From the NCBI GenBank assembly GCA_937915335.1, contig CALDLZ010000117.1, forward strand, positions 1 through 7,107: a stretch of DNA of 7,107 nt, in the 5' to 3' direction. Shown in pieces: positions 1 to 6,811 of this stretch. The stretch's first letter is position 1. Each line of letters begins with the position of its first letter. The notes below the pieces were generated by a model. That model worked only from the letters and a program-made list of their open reading frames with translations. It did not search any database and was not told the DNA's origin. A program made the position numbers and the translations under genes. This DNA is from an uncultured Faecalibacterium sp. (lineage in GTDB: Bacteria > Bacillota > Clostridia > Oscillospirales > Ruminococcaceae).

Positions 1-69
1 CGCAGGCAGTAGGGCGGGCGATGGAATGGCCCGAGCCGTGTCCGAGGAGAAAGCTGCCGGGGCACGCCC
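1..69. other. Unassigned flank downstream of purB
   Basis: GC-rich sequence after the purB stop codon. I see no convincing terminator: the best local stem is only TGCC/GGCA with a short following T-stretch on the minus strand. A plus-strand frame is open from base 2 to a TAA at 71-73 and ends EEKAAGARP, which could be the tail of a convergent gene, but it is too short to judge. No minus-strand start with a ribosome binding site is seen. Confidence 0.3.
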
Positions 70-1104
70 TTAAACGCTCAAAGAAGCGTGCTGCTCCACA
101 GCATCCGGGTTGGCATCGAAGATGGGCTGGAGCACATTTGCGATGAACTCTTCCACCTGCTGGGGTGCACGGCCCACAAAGTTCTCGGGCACCAGACCCG
201 CCACGATTTCTTCCTTGGTCAGGCCAAAGGCGGGGTCAGCGGCGATGCGGTCCACCATATCGTTGGGCAGACCCTCTTCCTTGACCTGCTTGCCAGCGGC
301 GATGGCGTGCTGGCGCAGGCGCTCGTGGAGCTCCTGACGGTTGCCGCCCTTTTCCACAGCCTGCATCATAATGTTCTCGCTTGCCATGAAAGGCAGCTCA
401 GCCATCAAACGACTGCGGATGACCTTGGGGTAAACCACGATGCCGTCGGTGACGTTCAGCATGATATTCAGGATGGCATCAGCGGCCAGGAAACCCTCGG
501 CCATGGCGACACGCTTGTTGGCGCTGTCGTCCAGGGTGCGCTCAAACCACTGGGTGCCGGTGGTGAAGCTGGGGTTCAGCACATCCACCATCAAATACCG
601 GCTCAGTGCGCAGATGCGCTCGCACCGCATGGGGTTGCGCTTGTAGGGCATGGCGGAGGAACCGATCTGGTTCTTCTCAAAGGGCTCTTCCATCTCCTTG
701 AAGTTGGCCAGCAGACGCAGGTCGGTGGCGAACTTCATGCAGCTCTGGGCAATGCCTGCCAGAGCGTTCAGGATAAAGGCATCCACCTTGCGGCTGTAAG
801 TCTGGCCGGACACGGGGATGACGGCATCGGGGGCAAAGCCCATCTCCTTGGCAATGGAAGCATCCACGGCACGGATCTTGGCGGCATCGCCCTTGAACAG
901 CTCCATAAAGGAAGCCTGGGTGCCGGTGGTGCCCTTGACACCACGCAGCTGCAGGGTGGCAAGGCGGTGGTCGATCTCCTGCAGATCCATCACCAGCTCG
1001 TTGGCCCACAGGGTGGCACGCTTACCCACGGTGGTGGGCTGAGCGGGCTGGCAGTGCGTGTAGGCCATGCAGGGCAGCAAAGCGGGAGAGCTTTGCCAGC
1101 ACAC
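70..1104 (-). CDS. purB: PurB C-terminal fragment (broken gene)
   Basis: This open frame holds adenylosuccinate lyase domains 2 and 3. The first nine codons from the nominal GTG at 1104 are out-of-frame; authentic sequence begins at Leu10. The motif YTHCQPAQPTTVGKRA (residues 15-30) carries the second active-site His (His17 here, matching human His159). The fumarate lyase signature IGSSAMPYKRNPMR lies at residues 147-160 (631-666 in the window), with the catalytic loop Ser. QWFERTLDDSANKR follows near 185-198, and the C-terminal domain ends at HASLSV. No Shine-Dalgarno sequence precedes the GTG, and the upstream frame terminates about 80 nt downstream of it, so efficient independent translation is unlikely. 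I treat this as the distal part of one broken gene rather than a separate gene. Confidence 0.7.
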   Translation of the reverse strand: MCWQSSPALLPCMAYTHCQPAQPTTVGKRATLWANELVMDLQEIDHRLATLQLRGVKGTTGTQASFMELFKGDAAKIRAVDASIAKEMGFAPDAVIPVSGQTYSRKVDAFILNALAGIAQSCMKFATDLRLLANFKEMEEPFEKNQIGSSAMPYKRNPMRCERICALSRYLMVDVLNPSFTTGTQWFERTLDDSANKRVAMAEGFLAADAILNIMLNVTDGIVVYPKVIRSRLMAELPFMASENIMMQAVEKGGNRQELHERLRQHAIAAGKQVKEEGLPNDMVDRIAADPAFGLTKEEIVAGLVPENFVGRAPQQVEEFIANVLQPIFDANPDAVEQHASLSV

Positions 1105-1498
1105 CGATCAGCTTCTTGCGGACGAGCTCCAGACCCTGCCGCATGACGATGATATCGGTGTTGTCACCCACATAGCAGCTGGTGGCACCCAGATGGATGA
1201 TACCGGCTGCCTTGGGGCACTGCTGGCCATAGGCGTAGACGTGGCTCATCACGTCATGGCGCACCAGCTTCTCGCGCTCAATGGCGACCTCGTAATTGAT
1301 GTCATCCACATGGGCTTCCAGCTCGGCTACCATGTCGGGGGTGATATTGGTCAGGCCCTGATTCATCTCGGCCCGGGCCAGCGCCACCCACAGGCGGCGC
1401 CAGGTGCGGAACTTGTTGTCCTCCGAGAAGATGTACTGCATCTCGTCGGAAGCGTAACGGGTGGAGAAGGGGCTGATATAACGATCGTGCTGAGACAT
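1022..1498 (-). CDS. purB: PurB N-terminal fragment (broken gene)
   Basis: This open frame of 158 codons starts at the ATG at 1498. Residues 1-140 are authentic adenylosuccinate lyase domain 1; the last 18 (from the second Ala after Phe140) are out-of-frame read-through ending at TAA 1022-1024. Visible family motifs are YASDEM and FRTWRRLW near residues 15-37, RHDVMSHV at 80-87, holding the His that aligns with the catalytic-region His86 of human ADSL, and IIHLGATSCYVGDNTD at 100-115. The start is supported by a Shine-Dalgarno sequence upstream and by MSQHDRY agreeing with the usual N-terminus. As translated, it would lack the second active-site His and the flexible signature loop, so it should be inactive and probably unstable. 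Confidence 0.75.
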   Translation of the reverse strand: MSQHDRYISPFSTRYASDEMQYIFSEDNKFRTWRRLWVALARAEMNQGLTNITPDMVAELEAHVDDINYEVAIEREKLVRHDVMSHVYAYGQQCPKAAGIIHLGATSCYVGDNTDIIVMRQGLELVRKKLIGVLAKLSRFAALHGLHALPARSAHHRG

Positions 1499-1510
1499 TT
1501 TAAGTTTTAT

Positions 1511-1517
1511 CCTCCTT
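1511..1517 (-). promoter_or_regulatory. Ribosome binding site of purB
   Basis: On the minus strand this reads AAGGAGG, a full anti-Shine-Dalgarno match, 12 nt before the purB ATG at 1498. The spacing is a little long, but no other ATG lies nearer. It sits in the 50-bp purL-purB spacer, which shows no promoter or terminator, so purB appears to be co-transcribed with purL. The intact signal suggests translation initiation of purB has not decayed along with its reading frame. Confidence 0.75.
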
Positions 1518-1548
1518 GAGGTTTCATCCGTTTTCTTCTATTTTACCA

Positions 1549-4500
1549 TCAAATCTTAAAATAGTCTACGCCGCCCTCAAAGATCGGCTGATATTTATCG
1601 CCGGTGACATTCTTGTACAAGAACTCGCCGCTGCGCTCCGAATGACCCATCTTGCCGAAGACACGGCCATCCGGGCTGGTGATGCCCTCGATGGCAAGGA
1701 CGGAACCGTTGGGGTTGTAGCTCTGATCCATGGTGGGCTTGCCTGCCAGGTCAACATACTGGGTCGCCACCTGACCGTTGGCGATCAGCTGATCCAGCAC
1801 GTTCTGGGGTGCCACGAAACGACCCTCGCCGTGGCTAATGGCGACGGTGTAATCCTCGCCCACCTCGCACTTGCTCAGCCAGGGGCTGCCGGTGGAGGCG
1901 ATGCGGGTGCGCACCAGCATACTCTGGTGGCGGCCGATGGTGTTGAAGGTCAGGGTCGGGTCGTAAGGAGTGATGGGGCGGATATCGCCGTAAGGCACCA
2001 GACCCAGCTTGATGAGGGCCTGGAAGCCGTTGCAGATGCCCAGCATCAGGCCGTCACGGTGCTGCAGCAGGTCGCGGACAGCCTCGGTGACCGCAGGGCT
2101 GCGGAAGAAGGAAGCGATGAACTTGGCGCTGCCGTCGGGCTCGTCGCCGCCGGAGAAGCCGCCGGGCAGCATGACGATCTGGCTCTCACCGATGGCCTTG
2201 ACCAGCGCCTCACAGCTGGCGGTAACATCCGCCGGGGTCAGGTTGCGGATGACCAGGATCTCCGGATCCGCACCGGCACGGGCAAAGGCCTTGGCGGTGT
2301 CGTACTCGCAGTTGGTGCCGGGGAAGACAGGAATAATGACTTTGGGCTTTGCCACCCCGATCTTGGGTGCGGCAGGCGCGGTCAGCTTGCCGCTGATGGC
2401 TTCCACCGTGGGGCCAGCCTTGCGGTAGGGGTAAACAGGCTCCAGCTTGCTCTCCCAGATCTCCTGCAGCTCGGCCATATCCAGCTTTTCGCCGCAGCAC
2501 TCGAAGGTATACTCCGCGGTAGTCTCGCCCAGGAACACGCCGGCGGGAGAATCGGAGACCATCTCAAGAATCATCGAGCCGTACATAGGCTCGAACATCT
2601 CGCTGGTGGTCATATCGGCCATCATCTTGAAGCCGATGCGGTTGCCCAGACCCATCTTGAACAGGGCCTCGGCAATGCCGCCGTAGCCCACGGAGCAGGC
2701 GGCAGCTACCATGCCTTCTTCGATCATCTGCTCAACGATCTTGTAATTGGCTTTCAGAGAGAAGAAGTTGGGGCAGCCGGTCTCAGGGTCCAGAATGGGA
2801 CGGATCAGGACAACCGCGCTCTCGGGCTTCTTGAACTCGGTGGAAACCACCTTGTTGGCCTTGCCGATGGCGGTTGCAAAGGAGACCAGTGTTGGAGGCA
2901 CGTCCAGATCCTCGAAGGAGCCGGACATGCTGTCCTTGCCGCCGATGGAGGCAATGCCCAGACCCATCTGAGCATCCAGCGCACCCAGCAGAGCGGCCAG
3001 CGGCTTGCCCCAGCGCTCAGGCTTGGAGCCCAGACGCTCGAAGTATTCCTGGAAGGTCAGGTAAGCATCCTCATAGCGGAAACCGGAAGCCACCAGCTTG
3101 GTGACGCTCTCCACAACAGCCAGCCGGGCTCCAACATACTGGTTGGCGCTCATCAGATAAGGGTTGTAGCCCCAGGCCATGCCGGAGCAGGTAGTGGTCT
3201 CGCCATCCACGGGCAGCTTTGCCACCATAGCGTTCTGCGGGGTCAGCTGGTAAGCGCCGCCAAAGGGCATCAGAACGGTGGCGGCACCAATGGTGCTGTC
3301 GAACCGCTCGGACAGGCCCTTCTTGCTGCACACGTTCAGGTCGCCCACCATGTTCTTCATCTTCTGGCTGAAAGTGATGCCCTGCCACTGGGGCTGCCAG
3401 ACGGTGCCGCGCTCCACATGGACGTTCTGGTGCTTCTCGGCACCGTTGGAGTTCAGGAACTCACGGCTGATGTTGACGATGGACACACCGTTCCACACCA
3501 TGTTCAAGCGCTTTTCCTCCGTGACCTTTGCCACGGGGGTAGCCTCAAGGTTTTCCTCGTGGGCCAGTGCGATGAACTTGTCCACATCCTCGGGTGCAAG
3601 GGCAACAGCCATGCGCTCCTGGCTCTCACTGATGGCCAGTTCGGTGCCATCCAGACCGTCATACTTTTTGGTGACCTTGTTCAGGTCGATATACAGGCCG
3701 TCGGCCAGCTCGCCGATGGCAACGGAAACGCCGCCCGCGCCAAAGTCGTTGCAGCGCTTGATCATCTTGCAGGCATCCTCGCGGCGGAACAGGCGCTGGA
3801 GCTTGCGCTCGATGGGAGCGTTGCCCTTCTGCACCTCGGCACCGCAGTGATCCAGACTGCCGAGATTATGGGCCTTGGAGGAGCCGGTGGCACCGCCGAT
3901 GCCGTCACGGCCAGTGCGGCCGCCCAGCAGAACGATGATATCACCGGGGGCGGGGCACTCGCGACGGACATGAGAAGCGGGTGTCGCGCCCACCACAGCG
4001 CCGATCTCCATCCGCTTGGCCACATAGCCGGGGTGGTAGATCTCATCCACCTGGCCGGTGGCAAGACCGATCTGGTTGCCGTAGGAGGAGTAACCGGCGG
4101 CGGCAGTGGTCACCAGCTTGCGCTGGGGCAACTTGCCGGGCAGCGTCTCGCTGACGGGAACCAGCGGGTCGCCCGCGCCGGTCACACGCATTGCCTGATA
4201 AACATAGCTGCGGCCGGACAGCGGGTCACGGATGGCACCGCCAAGACAGGTTGCCGCACCGCCGAAAGGTTCAATTTCAGTCGGGTGGTTGTGAGTTTCG
4301 TTTTTGAACATGAGAATCCAGTCCTCAACCTTACCGTTCACATCGCACTTGATCTTGACGGTGCAGGCGTTGATCTCGTCAGACTCGTCCAGGTTCTTGA
4401 GGATACCCTGCTTTTTCAGCTCCTTGGCACCGATGGTGGCAAGGTCCATCAGGCAGCGGGGCTTTTCCTCACGGCCCAGATCCTTGCGCATAGCCATATA

Positions 4501-5241
4501 GCGGTCAAAGGCGGCCTGCACCACTTCGTCATCGATCTGAACATCATCCAGAATGGTGCCGAAGGTGGTGTGGCGGCAGTGATCGGACCAATAGGTGTCG
4601 ATCATCTTGATCTCGGTGATGGTGGGGTCACGCTTCTCGGAACGGAAATACTCCTGGCAGAACTTGATATCGCCCAGGTCCATCGCCAGACCCTTTTCGT
4701 CGATGAACTTTTTCAGACCCTCTTCGTCCAGCTCGTTGAAGCCATCCAGCACGGCCACGGCGGTGGGAATGGGGTAATCCATCTTCAGAGTGGTCTTTTC
4801 CTCAAGGGAAGCCTCACGGGCCTCGACGGGGTTGATGACGTACTTCTTGATCTCAGCCACCTGTGCCTCGGTCAGCGCGCCCTGCAACAGGTAAACGCGG
4901 GCAGAACGAACCAGCGGGCGCTCACCCTGGCTGATCAGCTGGATGCACTCGGCGGCAGAATCGGCGCGCTGGTCGAACTGGCCGGGCAGGTACTCCACAG
5001 CAAAGGAAACACCGTCAAATTCAGGCAGATGGGCGTAGGTGTTATCCACCGGCGGCTCGCTGAACACGGTGGTGGAGCACTGGTTGAAGAGTGCCTCGTC
5101 GATGCCCTCCACGTCGTAGCGATTCAACAGGCGCAGACCGGTCAGCTCCTTGATGCCCAGCAGGCTCACCAGCTCATTTTTCAGGCCCTCGGCTTCCACA
5201 TCAAAGCCGGACTTTTTTTCTACATAGATGCGATATACCAT
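1549..5241 (-). CDS. purL: Phosphoribosylformylglycinamidine synthase, single-chain PurL with fused glutaminase
   Basis: This 1230-residue cytosolic enzyme converts FGAR, glutamine and ATP to FGAM (step 4 of IMP synthesis). Family motifs are present in order: WSDHCRHTTFG at 218-228; NETHNHPTEIEPFGGAATC at 314-332, the first ATP/Mg site; DFGAGGVSVAIGELADG at 499-515; GETTTCSGMAWGYNP near 680-694; IGGKDSMSGSFEDL at 766-779. An Ala/Pro/Lys-rich linker near 955-968 leads to the class I glutaminase domain with FPGTNCEYD (973-981), nucleophile Cys1070 in GICNGFQ, and His1137/Glu1139 in SHGEGRF. All catalytic positions are intact. The fusion replaces separate PurQ, PurL and PurS subunits, so none is needed. 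Length fits the long Firmicutes-type PurL. I chose the ATG at 5241 over one 22 codons upstream because it has a well-placed Shine-Dalgarno sequence and MVYRIYVEKK matches the usual N-terminus. It lies 65 bp after purD and 50 bp before purB. Confidence 0.97.
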   Translation of the reverse strand: MVYRIYVEKKSGFDVEAEGLKNELVSLLGIKELTGLRLLNRYDVEGIDEALFNQCSTTVFSEPPVDNTYAHLPEFDGVSFAVEYLPGQFDQRADSAAECIQLISQGERPLVRSARVYLLQGALTEAQVAEIKKYVINPVEAREASLEEKTTLKMDYPIPTAVAVLDGFNELDEEGLKKFIDEKGLAMDLGDIKFCQEYFRSEKRDPTITEIKMIDTYWSDHCRHTTFGTILDDVQIDDEVVQAAFDRYMAMRKDLGREEKPRCLMDLATIGAKELKKQGILKNLDESDEINACTVKIKCDVNGKVEDWILMFKNETHNHPTEIEPFGGAATCLGGAIRDPLSGRSYVYQAMRVTGAGDPLVPVSETLPGKLPQRKLVTTAAAGYSSYGNQIGLATGQVDEIYHPGYVAKRMEIGAVVGATPASHVRRECPAPGDIIVLLGGRTGRDGIGGATGSSKAHNLGSLDHCGAEVQKGNAPIERKLQRLFRREDACKMIKRCNDFGAGGVSVAIGELADGLYIDLNKVTKKYDGLDGTELAISESQERMAVALAPEDVDKFIALAHEENLEATPVAKVTEEKRLNMVWNGVSIVNISREFLNSNGAEKHQNVHVERGTVWQPQWQGITFSQKMKNMVGDLNVCSKKGLSERFDSTIGAATVLMPFGGAYQLTPQNAMVAKLPVDGETTTCSGMAWGYNPYLMSANQYVGARLAVVESVTKLVASGFRYEDAYLTFQEYFERLGSKPERWGKPLAALLGALDAQMGLGIASIGGKDSMSGSFEDLDVPPTLVSFATAIGKANKVVSTEFKKPESAVVLIRPILDPETGCPNFFSLKANYKIVEQMIEEGMVAAACSVGYGGIAEALFKMGLGNRIGFKMMADMTTSEMFEPMYGSMILEMVSDSPAGVFLGETTAEYTFECCGEKLDMAELQEIWESKLEPVYPYRKAGPTVEAISGKLTAPAAPKIGVAKPKVIIPVFPGTNCEYDTAKAFARAGADPEILVIRNLTPADVTASCEALVKAIGESQIVMLPGGFSGGDEPDGSAKFIASFFRSPAVTEAVRDLLQHRDGLMLGICNGFQALIKLGLVPYGDIRPITPYDPTLTFNTIGRHQSMLVRTRIASTGSPWLSKCEVGEDYTVAISHGEGRFVAPQNVLDQLIANGQVATQYVDLAGKPTMDQSYNPNGSVLAIEGITSPDGRVFGKMGHSERSGEFLYKNVTGDKYQPIFEGGVDYFKI

Positions 5242-5250
5242 TAAAATCCA

Positions 5251-5257
5251 TCCTTCC
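5251..5257 (-). promoter_or_regulatory. Ribosome binding site of purL, deciding the start
   Basis: The minus strand reads GGAAGGA here, ending 9 nt before the ATG at 5241. This favours 5241 as the purL start. The competing in-frame ATG at 5307, which overlaps the purD stop as TAATG, has only GAAGGG two bases before the TAATG, which is poorly spaced. The 22 residues between the two ATGs do not resemble any PurL sequence I know. Confidence 0.7.
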
Positions 5258-5284
5258 GTCAGATGACTTTTTCTTTTTAGCGGG

Positions 5285-5302
5285 TTTGCCTGAGAGGGCA
5301 AA
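5285..5302 (-). repeat. Small hairpin in the purD-purL spacer, possible relic of the 6655-6798 repeat
   Basis: A perfect 6-bp inverted repeat (TTTGCC / GGCAAA) encloses a 6-nt loop just after the purD stop codon. On the minus strand 5288-5298 reads CCCTCTCAGGC, identical over 11 nt to the left end of the larger repeat at 6658-6668. Downstream on the transcribed strand there is an A-rich run (AAAAAGAAAAAG), not a U-run, so this is not an intrinsic terminator. Nothing further of the larger repeat can be recognised. It could be a leftover terminus of a lost copy, a solo end, or a chance match. Confidence 0.45.
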
Positions 5303-5306
5303 GCCA

Positions 5307-6608
5307 TTACCCTTCTGCCAGCGCTTTCAGCGCTCTCATGCCGATATCCGTCCGCTTATGCAGCTTCTCAAAGCTGATCTTCTCAGCGGCGGCATAGGCC
5401 TGGGTGATAGCGGCAGTCAGGCGGGGGGCGGTGGCGGTCACACCCAGCACACGGCCGCCATTGGTGACAAGGGTGCCATCCTCTTTCAGAGCCGTGCCGG
5501 AGTGGTAGACCGTAATATTCTCGGCCCCTTCCAGCTGACCGTTGGTCAGGCCGGAGATGGGCTTGCCCTTCTCATAGCTGACGGGGTAGCCTCCGGAAGC
5601 CAGAATGACACAGCAGGCGGCACCGTCGGAGAACTTGACCTCGGTATCGGCCAGAGTGCCCTCGGTGCAGGCGGTCATAATTTTCAACAGATCACTTTCC
5701 AGCAGGGGCAGCACCACCTGGGTCTCAGGGTCGCCGAAACGGCAGTTATACTCGATGACCTTGGGGCCGTCCGGGGTGAGCATCAGGCCAAAGTACAGGC
5801 AGCCTTTGAAGGGGCAGCCCTCGGCGTTCATGGCCCGGATGGTGGGCAGGAAGATCTTCTCCATGCACTCGGCGGCGATGGCCGGGGTGTAGTAGGGGTT
5901 GGGAGCCACGGTGCCCATGCCGCCGGTATTCAGGCCGGTATCATGGTCATTGGCACGCTTGTGATCCATGCTGGACACCATGGGTTTGACCACCTTGCCG
6001 TCGGTAAAGCTCAGCACGCTGACCTCGGGGCCGGTGAGGAACTCTTCCACGACCACATGGTTGCCGGAAGCGCCGAACTTCTTATCCAGCATGATCTCCT
6101 TGACACCGTCGGCGGCCTGCTGCTCGTTCTCGCAGATCAGCACGCCCTTGCCCAGCGCCAGACCGTCGGCCTTGATGACCACGGGGTACTTGCCCTTTGC
6201 TTTGATATAATCCATGACCTTGGCGGGGTCATCAAAAGTGGCATAGTCGGCGGTGGGGATGCCGTATTTCTTCATCAGGTTCTTGGAGAACACCTTGGAA
6301 GCTTCGATGCGGGCAGCGACCTTGTCCGGGCCAAAGGCGGGGATGCCCACCTTTGCCAGCTCGTCCACCATGCCCAGAGCCAGCGGGTCATCCTGGGCCA
6401 CCACGACATAATCAAACTTTTCCTCAGCGGCAAATGCCACCATGGCTTCCACATCGGTCGCCTTGATGTTCTTGCACTTGGCATCATAGCTGATGCCGCC
6501 GTTGCCCGGGGCACACCAGATCTCACCGCAGTCCGGGCTCTTTTTCAGCGCCTTGATGATGGCGTGCTCGCGGCCGCCGCCGCCAACGACCAGTATCTTT
6601 TTAGCCAT
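5307..6608 (-). CDS. purD: Phosphoribosylamine--glycine ligase (GAR synthetase)
   Basis: PurD joins 5-phosphoribosylamine to glycine using ATP, giving GAR (step 2 of IMP synthesis); it is a cytosolic ATP-grasp enzyme. The 433-residue length is normal for the family. The N-terminal nucleotide-like fold begins MAKKILVVGGGGREHAI, with the family GGGGREHA at 9-16. The linker IEASKVFSKNLMKKYGIPTA (101-120) precedes the ATP-grasp core: VVIKADGLALGKGV at 143-156, EEFLTGPEVSVL at 188-199, NTGGMGTVAPNPY at 227-239. The metal-binding IEYNCRFGDPETQ is at 285-297, with Glu286 and Asn288 as likely Mg ligands; many homologues have Ala where Cys289 stands. The C-terminal domain closes with RTDIGMRALKAL. The start at 6608 has AGGAG 8 nt upstream. 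It follows a 203-bp spacer after purH and is 65 bp from purL. All key motifs are intact. Confidence 0.97.
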   Translation of the reverse strand: MAKKILVVGGGGREHAIIKALKKSPDCGEIWCAPGNGGISYDAKCKNIKATDVEAMVAFAAEEKFDYVVVAQDDPLALGMVDELAKVGIPAFGPDKVAARIEASKVFSKNLMKKYGIPTADYATFDDPAKVMDYIKAKGKYPVVIKADGLALGKGVLICENEQQAADGVKEIMLDKKFGASGNHVVVEEFLTGPEVSVLSFTDGKVVKPMVSSMDHKRANDHDTGLNTGGMGTVAPNPYYTPAIAAECMEKIFLPTIRAMNAEGCPFKGCLYFGLMLTPDGPKVIEYNCRFGDPETQVVLPLLESDLLKIMTACTEGTLADTEVKFSDGAACCVILASGGYPVSYEKGKPISGLTNGQLEGAENITVYHSGTALKEDGTLVTNGGRVLGVTATAPRLTAAITQAYAAAEKISFEKLHKRTDIGMRALKALAEG

Positions 6609-6654
6609 TCTAACATCTCCTAAAACATTCGTTTCTGTTTCTCTGTCAGCGTCC

Positions 6655-6798
6655 TCACCCTCTCAGGCGCTTCGCGCCAGCTCTCCCAAAGGGAGAGCCA
6701 AGACCGGCACTAACACCAGCAGCTTCTAACGGGATGCTGCCAAGGGCTCCCCCTTTGGGGGAGCTGGCAAAGCCGACAGGCTTTGACTGAGAGGGCGA
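6655..6798. repeat. Interrupted palindromic intergenic repeat with nested hairpins (MITE/REP-like)
   Basis: The ends are 12-bp inverted repeats with one mismatch, TCACCCTCTCAG (6655-6666) and CTGAGAGGGCGA (6787-6798). The left arm holds hairpins at 6666-6678 (GGCGC/GCGCC) and 6680-6698 (GCTCTCCC, loop AAA, GGGAGAGC). The right arm holds hairpins at 6746-6764 (GCTCCCCC, loop TTT, GGGGGAGC) and 6768-6785 (CAAAGCC/GGCTTTG). The arms are diverged inverted copies of each other, and a weaker stem (GCAGC/GCTGC) lies at 6719-6740. There is no open frame of note, no transposase and no clear target-site duplication. No T-run follows any hairpin on the transcribed minus strand, so it does not look like an intrinsic terminator. 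I recall similar elements dispersed between genes in Faecalibacterium-like genomes. It would be transcribed within the purH-purD message as a strongly folded RNA. Mobility is inferred from its form only. Confidence 0.8.
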
Positions 6799-6811
6799 GC
6801 CGGTTTTCCTT

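Larger units (their letters stand above)
70..1498 (-). pseudogene. purB: Adenylosuccinate lyase, disrupted by an out-of-frame deletion
   Basis: Adenylosuccinate lyase acts twice in purine synthesis: it splits SAICAR to AICAR plus fumarate, and adenylosuccinate to AMP plus fumarate. The gene is in two overlapping frames. Residues 1-140 read from the ATG at 1498 to a Phe codon at 1079-1081; homology resumes one base later in another frame at Leu-Pro-Cys-Met (CTG at 1075-1077) and runs to TAA at 70-72. Human ADSL, recalled from memory, has six residues between these points, so about 17 nt are missing. Restored length would be about 481 aa, against 484 in human ADSL. No other damage is visible, so the lesion is recent or an assembly fault. 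The fumarase/lyase family acts as a homotetramer, so neither part alone should be active. The gene is last in the visible operon, 50 bp after purL. Identity is near certain; whether the break is real is not. Confidence 0.9.

Noticed and set aside
1..73. A convergent plus-strand gene ending at the TAA at 71-73
   Set aside because: Only about 23 codons are visible, with no recognisable motif, and chance open frames of this length are common in GC-rich DNA.
1081..1100. Repeat-like words beside the purB break (minus strand GCTGGCAAAGC and GCTCTCCC, both also in the 6655-6798 repeat)
   Set aside because: They encode the Leu-Ala-Lys-Leu-Ser segment of the lyase in the expected frame, so they are most likely chance matches rather than an inserted repeat piece that caused the lesion.
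1022..1104. Programmed ribosomal frameshifting joining the two purB frames
   Set aside because: About six residues that the family has are missing at the junction as well as the frame change, and there is no slippery heptamer or obvious stimulatory structure, so deletion fits better than recoding.
88..1146. A 352-codon plus-strand open frame opposite purB
   Set aside because: Antisense shadow in register with the C-terminal purB frame; no domain seen.
1516..5244. A 1242-codon open frame on the plus strand opposite purL
   Set aside because: It is in exact codon register with purL and is explained by the absence of TTA, CTA and TCA codons there. The translation is Gly/Ala/His/Leu-rich with no recognisable domain, and it runs out into the spacers with no ribosome binding logic.
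5286..6623. A 445-codon plus-strand open frame opposite purD
   Set aside because: Same in-register antisense effect; the translation shows no family motif while purD is intact on the other strand.
6655..6798. Rho-independent terminator between purH and purD
   Set aside because: The hairpins are strong, but on the transcribed minus strand none is followed by a U-run. The nearby T-rich stretch on the plus strand (around 6803-6813) lies past the element and runs toward the purH coding end.
6609..6811. Internal promoter or riboswitch for purD in the 203-bp spacer
   Set aside because: I found no well-spaced -35/-10 pair on the minus strand and no purine or PRPP/ppGpp aptamer features that I recognise; the spacer is accounted for by the palindromic repeat plus the purD ribosome binding site.
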